Both the position numbers and the translations under genes were made by a program. A stretch of DNA of 23,467 bases from Deltaproteobacteria bacterium (GTDB lineage: Bacteria; Myxococcota_A; JAADFL01), in NCBI GenBank assembly GCA_013152945.1, contig JAADFL010000111.1:1-23467 (forward strand). Reading direction: 5' to 3'. Shown here one piece after another: positions 1 through 6,638 of this stretch. A model generated the notes under the pieces. It saw nothing but the letters and a program-made list of their open reading frames with translations. It was not told the origin of the DNA and did no database searches. Numbering within the stretch: the first letter of the stretch is position 1; the number at the start of each line of letters is the position of its first letter.

Positions 1-2
1 TA

Positions 3-482
3 ACAGGTGAGCGCAGAAGTCTGACAGATGATGATGTAATGCAAGATAATACCCGCATTTCCTTATCCGGTAATCGACTGATCTGGACCGACTGGCGCAA
101 TGGCAAGTGGACGTACAGCTCGTCTTACAATGCAGACATCTACCTGTATGACCTCGAGACGGGCAAGGAGTACAATGTCACGTATGACAGCAGAAAGGAC
201 CAGGAGTCAGGCGACGTGTACGGTGATTACGTGGTATGGACCGACCTGCGACACGGGTATCATGACATGACCGGGTGGTACGTGAACTCCGAGATCTACC
301 TTCGCCGTGTACGTGGAGGGATATGGCCCCAGTGGAGGCTGACCAATACTCCAGAGCGCAACGAGTACTGGCCCCAGATCTACAAGAACTACATTATCTG
401 GTACGCGTCGTACCCCAACCAGGACTACAGGTTTGACAAGCACGTGTACCTGTATGACTTCTCGGAGCTTGTAGGCGAGTAG
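3..482 (+). CDS. TolB/WD40-like beta-propeller protein, 3' end only
   Basis: This is the last 159 codons of a longer gene: the frame is open to the left window edge without a start, so the ATG at 39 need not be the true start. The visible protein has recurring propeller-blade units. Each has a strand such as LSGNRLIWTDWRNG, GDYVVWTDLRHG or YKNYIIWYASYPN, followed by a strand of the type DIYLYDLETG, EIYLRRV or HVYLYDF. This resembles the TolB-like / 'cell surface protein' beta-propeller repeats found in secreted or periplasmic proteins. No enzyme motif is visible. Such repeats usually serve binding; ligand and location cannot be told because the N-terminus with any signal peptide is outside the window. 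The gene ends directly before a perfect GC-rich palindrome. The fold is fairly sure; the function is unknown. Confidence 0.7.
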   Translation, partial: TGERRSLTDDDVMQDNTRISLSGNRLIWTDWRNGKWTYSSSYNADIYLYDLETGKEYNVTYDSRKDQESGDVYGDYVVWTDLRHGYHDMTGWYVNSEIYLRRVRGGIWPQWRLTNTPERNEYWPQIYKNYIIWYASYPNQDYRFDKHVYLYDFSELVGE

Positions 483-502
483 GGGCGGTTCGCGAACCGC
501 CC
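483..502 (+). terminator. Perfect GC-rich palindrome just after the propeller gene
   Basis: GGGCGGTTCGCGAACCGCCC is a perfect 20-nt palindrome starting at the base after the stop codon. As RNA it would form a stable hairpin (8-bp stem with a CGCG loop). Only two T residues follow, so it is not a textbook intrinsic terminator. It may still stop transcription or protect the mRNA 3' end. Confidence 0.45.
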
Positions 503-605
503 TTGCAGTTCCCTCCACCTCCCTCTCCCCCAGGCCGGCATCCTCCCCTCTGCCCAGTAGCTTACTCCTAGTCCTGTATCTTCGAGCCTCTCTCCAGGTA
601 CCCTG

Positions 606-655
606 CTACTGACATATTCATTCGGCGGTACCACTGACATTTTAATTCGGCTACC
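606..655. repeat. Two imperfect tandem 25-bp repeats (possible IS end remnant)
   Basis: ACTGACATATTCATTCGGC (608-626) recurs 25 bp later as ACTGACATTTTAATTCGGC (633-651), identical at 17 of 19 positions. Tandem imperfect repeats of about this length are typical of the multiple transposase-binding repeats at ends of IS21-like elements, but no transposase gene is nearby. The rest of 503-750 shows no gene. A T8 run lies at about 666-673. Confidence 0.5.
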
Positions 656-750
656 ACAGTCCACCCGCTTTTTTTTGACAAGTTGCACGTTTAACTTTAC
701 TACTTCGCAGGACTACAGTATTTTTGCCGCCGTAAAGAGAGGTGTGGAAT

Positions 751-1029
751 ATGACAGAAAAAGAGAAACCGATTTGTCCACATTGCAACAAACCCATGAG
801 CAAGTGGATGCCGCCGCCGATGACATCCTGGGGTGATTATCCCCAGTATGTTTGCTTCAACGACGAATGTCCTTACTTTGTAAAGGGTTGGAAGTGGATG
901 GCGGAACAGTACCAGCAGCGGGCTTCGTACAGGCACAGGTACGACCCCAACACCGGGGAAACCGGCCCCTTGCCTGTTTGGTCGCCTGCGGCCATGCGTA
1001 ATTTGATAATTCCCGATGACCAGGATTAG
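751..1029 (+). CDS. Ogr/Delta-like zinc finger small protein
   Basis: A 92-residue protein. Four cysteines form a likely zinc site: C9-x2-C12 near the N-terminus (ICPHCNKPM) and C35-x4-C40 ([11 protein letters not shown]), with aromatic residues after the last cysteine. This is the layout of Ogr/Delta-like zinc fingers, named for phage late-transcription activators but also found as small chromosomal proteins. The C-terminal half is proline- and tryptophan-rich with no known motif. The ATG at 751 is preferred over the in-frame GTG at 742 because GAGAGGTG lies just upstream at proper spacing. Its stop is 9 bp before the YkgJ-type gene, so the two are probably co-transcribed. A role in transcription or metal handling is only a guess. 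Confidence 0.75.
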   Translation: MTEKEKPICPHCNKPMSKWMPPPMTSWGDYPQYVCFNDECPYFVKGWKWMAEQYQQRASYRHRYDPNTGETGPLPVWSPAAMRNLIIPDDQD

Positions 1030-1038
1030 AGGTGCGGC

Positions 1039-1881
1039 ATGACGGATTTCAAAGCAATCGAAACTTTCAAGGAAACTATACTTCAAGATTACCCCAGGTT
1101 GGATGAAAGCCATGAATTCAAATTTTCATGTCATCCAGGGGTCGAGTGCTTCAATGTTTGTTGTTCGGACGTAAACATCTTCCTGGTTCCTTTCGACATC
1201 TTGAGATTGAGAACCAGGCTTGGTATCAGCACAGAGGAATTCCTGGACAACTATACCATTTCACCATTTACAAAAAAGCTCAAGTTTCCGGTAGTACAAC
1301 TCAAAATGCGTGATGACGAAAATAAGACCTGTCCTTTTGTTGCTGAAGAGGGGTGCTCGGTGTACCCTGATAGGCCATGGGCCTGCAGGATGTACCCTGT
1401 GGGAAGCGCTTCCTCCAGGCCGGGCTTCAAGAGCGGAAAGGATTTCTATTTTCTCTTACATGAGGAACACTGCAAGGGTTTCAAAAGCGAAAAGGAGTGG
1501 ACCATCAAGGAATGGGTCCATGACCAAGGTGCAGATGAGTATGAAAAACCGGGGGAATTGTACAAGGAGCTTGCTACGCACCCGTTCTTTCGCGGACCCG
1601 AGGCAGAGAATCTTTCACCACAGAAAATGGAAATGCTTCACATGGCTTGTTACAACCTGGACAAGTTCAGGACGTTTCTCTTCAAGAGCGGCTTTTTTGA
1701 TAAGTTCGAGGTTGACCCAAAGACAAGGGAGGATCTTGAGAAGGACGACTTGAAACTTCTTGAGTTCGGCGCCAAGTGGGTCAGGTTTGCACTATTCGGT
1801 GAAAAGACAATAAAGATAAAAAAGCCTGTCCTTGAAGAGAAGGCGAAGAAGATGGGTATCGAGCCCCCACCTGACCTTTAA
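1039..1881 (+). CDS. YkgJ family cysteine-cluster protein
   Basis: A 280-residue protein with the YkgJ/UPF0153 cysteine pattern: C31, C37 and the pair C41-C42 (CHPGVECFNVCCSD), then C98 (CPF), C106 (GCSVYPDRPWAC) and C116 followed by RMYP. Cysteines followed by the YPDRPxxCRxYP block are the hallmark of this family, which is thought to bind zinc or an Fe-S cluster. Its biochemical role is not established. The protein is longer than the minimal family domain (about 100 residues); the C-terminal half is charged and may be a separate helical domain. A GAGG Shine-Dalgarno lies 6 nt before the ATG, overlapping the end of the zinc-finger gene. Family assignment is confident; function is not. Confidence 0.85.
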   Translation: MTDFKAIETFKETILQDYPRLDESHEFKFSCHPGVECFNVCCSDVNIFLVPFDILRLRTRLGISTEEFLDNYTISPFTKKLKFPVVQLKMRDDENKTCPFVAEEGCSVYPDRPWACRMYPVGSASSRPGFKSGKDFYFLLHEEHCKGFKSEKEWTIKEWVHDQGADEYEKPGELYKELATHPFFRGPEAENLSPQKMEMLHMACYNLDKFRTFLFKSGFFDKFEVDPKTREDLEKDDLKLLEFGAKWVRFALFGEKTIKIKKPVLEEKAKKMGIEPPPDL

Positions 1882-1918
1882 AACCGCGTTTCCAACCAAG
1901 CATCTGACCCCGGAGAAC

Positions 1919-3550
1919 TCATTTGAAATCTGCCAGGGCTTTCTCGAGCAGCTTGGCCGGCGCATCGCCGCACGTGGTCTTGATCGCCGCATCAGTGGTT
2001 TGACCTTGAGAAATCCGTCTCAAGGCCCGGACCATGTCTCTGGCACCGCGTTTTTGTATTATGTAGGCCACCAGAGTCAAACTCTCCAAGTACGCAAGGG
2101 CCGAGATACTCTGGTCAGGGTTTATGAGTGCCTTGTCAAGACTACTTAGAGGCAGGAACCTTTTGAACCCCTGCAGCCTTGACAGCAAGGAGTCTTTGCG
2201 GCTGTCCTCCTGGAAATACTGGGCCAGGCCCTCCTGCAGCCATCTGGGGCAGTTGCTGCCGGCCAGGTCGAAAACCAGTGCATGGACGTACTCGTGCGAA
2301 GCGGTTACCTCCAGTTGATGGACGTCTGCTCTGGCTGTAAACAAGCGGATTTTACCATCGAATCCGCCTCCTGCCCAGGCAGGTGAGCCTGTGAGCCCCC
2401 TGAATTGTTGCCGGGTATAAAGCAGGGCTACCACCAGTCCCTGCGGTTCTGCTCCCAATTCACGCCGTAGCCTTTGCCGGGTCCGCTCAAGCGCAGACAT
2501 GACCAAGTCGGCTGTTTGCCTGTCCCTCGGACCTTGGTACCTGATAATGAAGTGGCGCCCCAGCTTGCGAAGCTTGCCTTCCACTGCAGCTTCTTTGTTA
2601 ATCCGCATTTCCATGGCTGCCGCTCTCAAGCTTCCGGGCGATGTATGGGTAAGCTTGGCCGCAGCCTTCTTTGCGGCTTGCACGTCATCCAGTTTCCAGG
2701 CAAGAAACGATTTTAACTCCAGTAATACCGGATCTGATGGCGATGCCAACAAACCCCGTTCCACCTGGACAAGGGCTGACTCGAACTCGTGGTTGGCCAT
2801 GTGAGCCCTTGCGATCCCTGCCCTAAGCCCCGGTGAATCCGGAGCCAGGTCCAAGCCGGCCAGGAAGTCCTGGGCAGCAGAATTGGGTCGCCCGGCCTCG
2901 AGTTCCTGTTTTCCTGCTTGCTCGTACAACCAGGCTCTCAATCCCCTGGCACCGGCGAGTTTCCTGGCCTCCGGGTGTTCAAGAATGGCCTTTTCAAAAC
3001 GTTTCAATCCTTGCTCCGCCTTGCCGTCCTCGGCAAGATCCCTTGCCTCTTGTGCGGCATCCACCACTCCTGCAAGGTCGCCAAGCATGCTGCGCCAATC
3101 AGGCGGAATGGGTTTACCCGGATTCCAGCCGAAATAAGACGGCTGCTCTGTCTTCTTTGGGTTTTCTCGTTTTTCTCCGGCTTGCCCGGCTTTTTCGATT
3201 TTTTTTGTTTCTAAATCAAGTGCCTTGATTGAGGTGGAGTTTTGCTCTCCATTGCCGGCTGACTGCTGATGTATCCCACGATCGTGAGATCCCTTTGCCG
3301 AGGCGCGCCCCTGTCTTATTTCCCGGCGTGTGGCTTTATGTATGTAAATGTAGTTTCTTATCAATAAGATAATTGCGGCGAGGCCAATGGCGGCAAGAAT
3401 GATCCCAAGGATAGGGCTTCGTGTTTTTTGCTTTTTTACCGAGTGTTGCCTTCGTGCGCTGGATGGACCGGCCATGGTCACAGGTCTACCACAACCCGGG
3501 CATATTAAACCCTGGGACTCAACTTCACAGCCGCATGCAGGGCATCGCAT
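1919..3550 (-). CDS. Zinc-ribbon, membrane-anchored TPR protein with gluzincin peptidase domain
   Basis: A 543-residue protein of unusual layout. Residues 1-22 form a zinc ribbon (C3-x2-C6, C17-x2-C20). A single hydrophobic segment follows at about 46-66 (ILGIILAAIGLAAIILLI). A basic, low-complexity linker runs to about 155. Residues 155-310 look like helical TPR repeats (AEQGLKRFEKAILEHPEA, SAAQDFLAGLDLAPDSPGL, FESALVQVERGLLASPSDP). The C-terminal part has the gluzincin site H419-E420-Y-V-H423, with a likely third ligand E440 in WLQEGLAQYF, as in Peptidase_MA-like proteins. Given one membrane span with a cytosolic zinc ribbon, the protease domain should face the periplasm; that topology is inferred. 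It is convergent with the YkgJ gene. No strong Shine-Dalgarno precedes the ATG. Substrate unknown. Confidence 0.8.
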   Translation of the reverse strand: MRCPACGCEVESQGLICPGCGRPVTMAGPSSARRQHSVKKQKTRSPILGIILAAIGLAAIILLIRNYIYIHKATRREIRQGRASAKGSHDRGIHQQSAGNGEQNSTSIKALDLETKKIEKAGQAGEKRENPKKTEQPSYFGWNPGKPIPPDWRSMLGDLAGVVDAAQEARDLAEDGKAEQGLKRFEKAILEHPEARKLAGARGLRAWLYEQAGKQELEAGRPNSAAQDFLAGLDLAPDSPGLRAGIARAHMANHEFESALVQVERGLLASPSDPVLLELKSFLAWKLDDVQAAKKAAAKLTHTSPGSLRAAAMEMRINKEAAVEGKLRKLGRHFIIRYQGPRDRQTADLVMSALERTRQRLRRELGAEPQGLVVALLYTRQQFRGLTGSPAWAGGGFDGKIRLFTARADVHQLEVTASHEYVHALVFDLAGSNCPRWLQEGLAQYFQEDSRKDSLLSRLQGFKRFLPLSSLDKALINPDQSISALAYLESLTLVAYIIQKRGARDMVRALRRISQGQTTDAAIKTTCGDAPAKLLEKALADFK

Positions 3551-3630
3551 GATCGTACTTTAGCATATAAATTCGAATTTACTAAAAAAAGGTGGTGCCA
3601 GGTCACAAAATATCATGGAGGCGGAAAAAT

Positions 3631-4827
3631 ATGCCCTTTAGGCACAAGTTATTCCTGGAAGAATCTGCGGGTACTGCCCTGATTGTGGGTGATTTGCACC
3701 TGCATCCGGGCAGGGACGGTGCACCTGGTACAGACTTGCTCTCCCTGGTCGAGTCATTGGATGAAAAGGATTTGCTTGTTCTGAATGGAGACGTGTTCGA
3801 TCTCGACAGGGTTGGAGGTGAGCCGGAGCTTGGTTTCGGGCCTGGTGCGGCGGCAGCAAGGATCGCAAGATTCCTGGATGAATTTCCCGCCTTGGGCCAG
3901 GCCATGAAAACCTGGACCAGCCAAGGCGGCAAGGTTGTCTGGCTCGCAGGTAACCATGATGCAGAGGTATGCCTTCCTGAAGTTCAGGAGGCTGTCATAA
4001 ACCGCCTGGGTATTGACAAGAGATCATTGTCATTTGGAGAAAAGCTTGTAATAAATAACGAAATTACCATAGAACACGGCCATCGGATGGACCCGGACAA
4101 CAATTTCTATCCAACGACCAGTGCTGCCGTGAAACGGGGAAACCTGGAATCGCTACCCATGGGATGTCTGGTAACGAGAATGCTCCTTACCAGGATTCCC
4201 GAGTACAGGCGAAATGGAGAGCACAGGAGCAATCCATGGCAGATCTTTACCAGGCTTTTCAGACAGCACAAGTTGGCGGTTTTTAAAATGGTGGCACTGT
4301 ATCTTGTTATGGCCCTGCGAATATGTAAATTGTCTGCAAGGGCGGCATACAGGGCTGATACAGCCCCCTGGTCGAGCACTTTTGGTATCCTTGCCGCTGC
4401 GCGCCGTTTGTACCTGGACAGGCTCCTCGCAGCCCTGTTTCTGGTGTCTCTCGGGATTGTGGCGTTTTCATCGTGGCTCATCGACAACGAAGTTCCTGTA
4501 TACATTGCTCTTGCCTCACTATTCAATGCAGCATTCCTGTTGATCCCCACCAGGCGTGCCAGGTTGTACGGCTCCAGGGACATCGATTCTGTCCGAAACT
4601 ATGCAGCAGGAATGGCAAGGCAAACAGGCACAAGCATTGTTATGGGTCATACTCATCAACCAGAGACAAAACCAATTGACGGGCAAGAATCCACGCTCTA
4701 CCTGAACCATGGTTCATTTGCAAAAAAAATTGATGGCAAGAGGCCTCTTGGCGTGTACAGGCACGGATTATTGGAACTTGCATACTTTCCGCCCCCTCCG
4801 GGAATCAAGTCGGTCAAGGTCGCCTGA
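3631..4827 (+). CDS. Calcineurin-like metallophosphoesterase with membrane segments
   Basis: A 398-residue protein with the full metallophosphoesterase signature: D21-x-H23 (GDLHLH), G-D54 (LNGDVFD), G-N108-H109-D110, H149-G-H151 and the terminal G-H340-T-H342. These residues bind the dinuclear metal centre and phosphate. The order resembles UDP-2,3-diacylglucosamine hydrolase (LpxH)-like enzymes, but the protein is much longer. Between the fourth and last motif there is an insertion of about 180 residues containing hydrophobic stretches (about 216-232, 266-283 and 288-306), suggesting membrane attachment. The ATG at 3631 is chosen because GGAGGCGG lies 6 nt before it; an upstream in-frame start at 3592 has no such site. 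It may act on a lipid-linked phosphate, but the substrate cannot be read from sequence. Confidence 0.8.
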   Translation: MPFRHKLFLEESAGTALIVGDLHLHPGRDGAPGTDLLSLVESLDEKDLLVLNGDVFDLDRVGGEPELGFGPGAAAARIARFLDEFPALGQAMKTWTSQGGKVVWLAGNHDAEVCLPEVQEAVINRLGIDKRSLSFGEKLVINNEITIEHGHRMDPDNNFYPTTSAAVKRGNLESLPMGCLVTRMLLTRIPEYRRNGEHRSNPWQIFTRLFRQHKLAVFKMVALYLVMALRICKLSARAAYRADTAPWSSTFGILAAARRLYLDRLLAALFLVSLGIVAFSSWLIDNEVPVYIALASLFNAAFLLIPTRRARLYGSRDIDSVRNYAAGMARQTGTSIVMGHTHQPETKPIDGQESTLYLNHGSFAKKIDGKRPLGVYRHGLLELAYFPPPPGIKSVKVA

Positions 4828-4830
4828 CCG

Positions 4831-4864
4831 TTTGGCAACTTTGTGTGTTGCCGGAAAGGTTTTT
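4831..4864 (+). terminator. Rho-independent terminator after the phosphoesterase gene
   Basis: GGCAAC (4834-4839) pairs with GTTGCC (4847-4852) around a 7-nt loop, extended by G-T pairs. A T5 run follows at 4860-4864. It lies just after the stop codon at 4827. Confidence 0.5.
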
Positions 4865-4919
4865 GAACATTACTTTTTTCCTGTTGTCTTAATCGCTCTT
4901 TAGTATTGGGAGGTGTGCA

Positions 4920-5480
4920 TTGAAACCTGCGATACTGGTTGTAGACATGCTTAACGATAATGTGCATGGCAAGTCCGCTTCCATCATGAGAGAGCAGGCC
5001 CTTGCTATAGTTCCTGCAATAAATATTTTACTGGACCATGCACATAACGTGGGATGGCCGGCATTTTTTGCGGCTGACAGCTTTCTTGAACAAGACTTTA
5101 TCTTCAAAGGAAGGATGAAGCCCCATGCCATAAGAGGAACCAGGGGCGCAATGCCTATTCCTGAATTACATTTCAGGGAAAGGGATCACTACTTACCCAA
5201 GAGGAGGTTTTCAGCTTTTTTCAAAACAGACCTGGACCAGACACTACGGACAATGAACATAGACACGGTGGTTGTCACAGGCATTGCCACTAATTTTTGT
5301 GTTCTCGCAACTGCTTTCGATGCAGTTTGCAATGACTTTAACACTGTCATCCTGGAGGACTGCTGTGCTGCCGCAAAACCCGAATGGCACGAAGCTGCGT
5401 TATCTTGTTACAGGAAAAACGCCCTGGAACCACTGTTCAGGATAATGAAATCCGCTGACTTTTTTAGCCACGAAAAATGA
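4920..5480 (+). CDS. Isochorismatase-fold cysteine hydrolase
   Basis: A 186-residue protein with the catalytic triad of the isochorismatase/nicotinamidase superfamily: D9 (LVVDMLND), K94 (LPKRRFSAF) and the nucleophile C127 in GIATNFCVLATA, which also contains the region of the conserved cis-peptide bond. Length is normal. Members hydrolyse nicotinamide, isochorismate, N-carbamoyl compounds or ureidoacrylate; the sequence does not say which. The start is a TTG at 4920, picked because GGGAGG lies 6 nt upstream and no in-frame ATG or GTG is nearer. It stands alone between a terminator-like hairpin and a tRNA gene on the opposite strand, so its partners are not evident. Confidence 0.8.
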   Translation: MKPAILVVDMLNDNVHGKSASIMREQALAIVPAINILLDHAHNVGWPAFFAADSFLEQDFIFKGRMKPHAIRGTRGAMPIPELHFRERDHYLPKRRFSAFFKTDLDQTLRTMNIDTVVVTGIATNFCVLATAFDAVCNDFNTVILEDCCAAAKPEWHEAALSCYRKNALEPLFRIMKSADFFSHEK

Positions 5481-5544
5481 GAAAACCTTTTCCATCATCA
5501 AGGTGTTCTCCTATATTGTACACGTCACAGCCGTACCCAAGCCA

Positions 5545-5631
5545 TGGTGCCGAGGAAAGGACTCGAACCTTCACGGGAATACACCCACTGGACCCTGAAC
5601 CCAGCGCGTCTACCAATTCCGCCACCCCGGC
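5545..5631 (-). tRNA. tRNA-Leu (anticodon CAG)
   Basis: Read on the minus strand, GCCGGGG at the 5' end pairs with the 3' CCTCGGC (one G-T pair), followed by an encoded CCA. The D-arm reads GCGGAATTGGTAGACGCGC. The anticodon stem CTGGG/TCCAG encloses the loop TTCAGGG, giving anticodon CAG, which reads CUG leucine codons. A long variable arm (class II tRNA) and the T-arm GGTTCGAGTCC complete the cloverleaf. Length is 87 nt with CCA. Confidence 0.95.
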
Positions 5632-5791
5632 AGTAGATTTCAATGATCACAATTACTGCCCGATGTTCGAGCAGCCTTGCATTGCTAAACTTTCAGGAAC
5701 GACTCTATGCCATTGATTAACCTTGTTTGCAAGATTTTTTTGATTTTCGAAATAATCTTTTTAGGTCCTGATTGGCATTATCGATCTTTGA

Positions 5792-5944
5792 AATTTCCTT
5801 GCAAGGGAACAAGGCGTTGTTGAGCGGCACCTAGACCGTCTGTTGAGTGCACTTGTCGCACTCGGGCTGGTCGAGCGGCAGGGGGAGGAGTTCGTGAACA
5901 CGCCGGTGGCGAGCCGGCTTCGAGCCGATCGAGAGTTTTGATAC
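5792..5944 (+). pseudogene. Relic of an O-methyltransferase dimerisation/winged-helix domain
   Basis: A short frame closed by stops at both ends has no usable start but encodes about 50 residues. Its core (LAREQGVVERHLDRLLSALV, then LGLVERQGEEFVNTP) matches the winged-helix dimerisation domain at the N-terminus of class I O-methyltransferases of the hydroxyneurosporene/acetylserotonin type. In those proteins, helices leading to LLxALxALGLVER and a TP turn are typical. No catalytic SAM-binding domain follows in any frame. This is most likely a decayed piece of a once complete gene, perhaps brought in next to the tRNA gene. It is seen by eye only and has not been confirmed by a search. Confidence 0.5.
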
Positions 5945-6179
5945 GAGCCAGCATAGCTCGGTATTGGTAGCCGAAGTGCGAACTGACGCCAAGAGTGCAA
6001 AGAAAGACTGACAAGGAGTAAGATACAGCATAAAAACGACGCAAATAACAAATGAACAAAACTCGCTCCTGGTCAAAAGAATCACGACCAATTTTGGCTC
6101 ATGATTAATAAAAACAGTCGTGAATGCCGTTTGAGCAGGGATAATATACACAGTGCTTGCGAATTAGCCAAGGGCCTGT

Positions 6180-6214
6180 TTTACATGATCCGGGCATGGC
6201 AGGCATCATGTAAA
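6180..6214. repeat. Perfect 10-bp inverted repeat
   Basis: TTTACATGAT (6180-6189) and ATCATGTAAA (6205-6214) are exact reverse complements around a 15-nt spacer. It could be a protein-binding site or an RNA hairpin. It lies in an otherwise gene-free stretch about 370 bp upstream of the -24/-12 promoter of the nitric oxide reductase gene. No T-run follows. Confidence 0.6.
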
Positions 6215-6330
6215 GATTCGAAGGATTACTTATCTCCGAAAGGAATACGGGTTTACCCAGCCTTCAGGTCTCTGCGTAACCTTGTTTGATTAACGCCAAT
6301 GACTCAACTCTCATGTGGAGGTGATACAAT

Positions 6331-6408
6331 TTGTCTATTATGTCTCAATATGCAGTCACGCCGGGTCTGAAGTGTAATTCGTTAGTCGTTGCTTGTGGTT
6401 ACGTGTAA
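6331..6408 (+). CDS. Possible 25-codon small ORF behind an ideal Shine-Dalgarno
   Basis: GGAGGTGAT at 6318-6326 is a nine-base perfect complement of the 16S rRNA 3' end, the strongest ribosome-binding site in the window. Nine nucleotides after its GGAGG core a TTG opens a frame of 25 codons ending in TAA; an ATG at 6340 is the fourth codon. The peptide is neutral and moderately hydrophobic, with two cysteines near the end (GLKCNSLVVACGYV). It matches no family I recognise. It could be a leader peptide, a small protein, the remains of a larger gene, or a chance frame. The predicted start of the downstream nitric oxide reductase transcript lies after it, so it would be on a separate RNA. Confidence 0.3.
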   Translation: MSIMSQYAVTPGLKCNSLVVACGYV

Positions 6409-6418
6409 AATGTCAAGG

Positions 6419-6432
6419 CTTGTCATGACAAG
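6419..6432. promoter_or_regulatory. 14-bp palindrome, candidate enhancer-binding-protein site
   Basis: CTTGTCATGACAAG is a perfect palindrome centred about 160 bp before the predicted transcription start of the qNOR gene, the normal distance for a sigma-54 activator. A GT-N7-AC match, the minimal NorR core, lies beside it at 6445-6455 but is weak evidence because so few bases are fixed. The regulator is not in the window. Confidence 0.45.
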
Positions 6433-6520
6433 ATATGAGAACATGTATCATTGACCGGGCGGAAAACAATCTTGAAATACGGGTTCGAGTCGAGAATCAT
6501 GTAATAAATAATAACAATTA

Positions 6521-6533
6521 AATCAATGGGTTA
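6521..6533 (+). promoter_or_regulatory. IHF-binding site candidate
   Basis: AATCAATGGGTTA fits the IHF consensus WATCAANNNNTTR at every fixed position and is preceded by an A/T-rich tract (6500-6520), as is common for strong IHF sites. It sits between the palindrome and the -24/-12 element, where IHF usually bends DNA to bring a sigma-54 activator to the polymerase. Confidence 0.5.
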
Positions 6534-6561
6534 TATGAAACAAACACCTGCTGCTCACACT

Positions 6562-6577
6562 TGGCATGATGCTTGCT
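6562..6577 (+). promoter_or_regulatory. Sigma-54 (-24/-12) promoter of the nitric oxide reductase gene
   Basis: TGGCATGATGCTTGCT differs from the RpoN consensus TGGCACRNNNNTTGCW at one position (T for the last C of TGGCAC). The invariant GG (6563-6564) and GC (6575-6576) are exactly 10 bp apart. Transcription would start near 6588, leaving a leader of about 50 nt with an AGGAGG ribosome-binding site before the ATG at 6639. Confidence 0.65.
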
Positions 6578-6638
6578 GATTCACAAGTCCCTGGTGCGAA
6601 CATTTGCAATCTTTGATTATTGGATACAGGAGGTCTTG

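Noticed and set aside
425-688. Minus-strand 87-codon frame across the end of the propeller gene
   Set aside because: It spans the real gene's end, the palindrome and the 25-bp repeats, and the product has no recognisable features.
4107-4583. 158-codon minus-strand frame inside the phosphoesterase gene
   Set aside because: It is fully opposite a gene with complete catalytic motifs and has no RBS or known domain.
5761-6151. Overlapping minus-strand frames of 93-106 codons after the tRNA gene
   Set aside because: They overlap each other, lack ribosome-binding sites, and the plus strand in the same place gives a recognisable methyltransferase-domain fragment instead.
6481-6492. T-arm-like GGTTCGAGTC, possible tRNA remnant or second attachment site
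   Set aside because: Only ten bases match the tRNA-Leu T-arm, with no acceptor-stem or other tRNA parts nearby; a chance match is likely.
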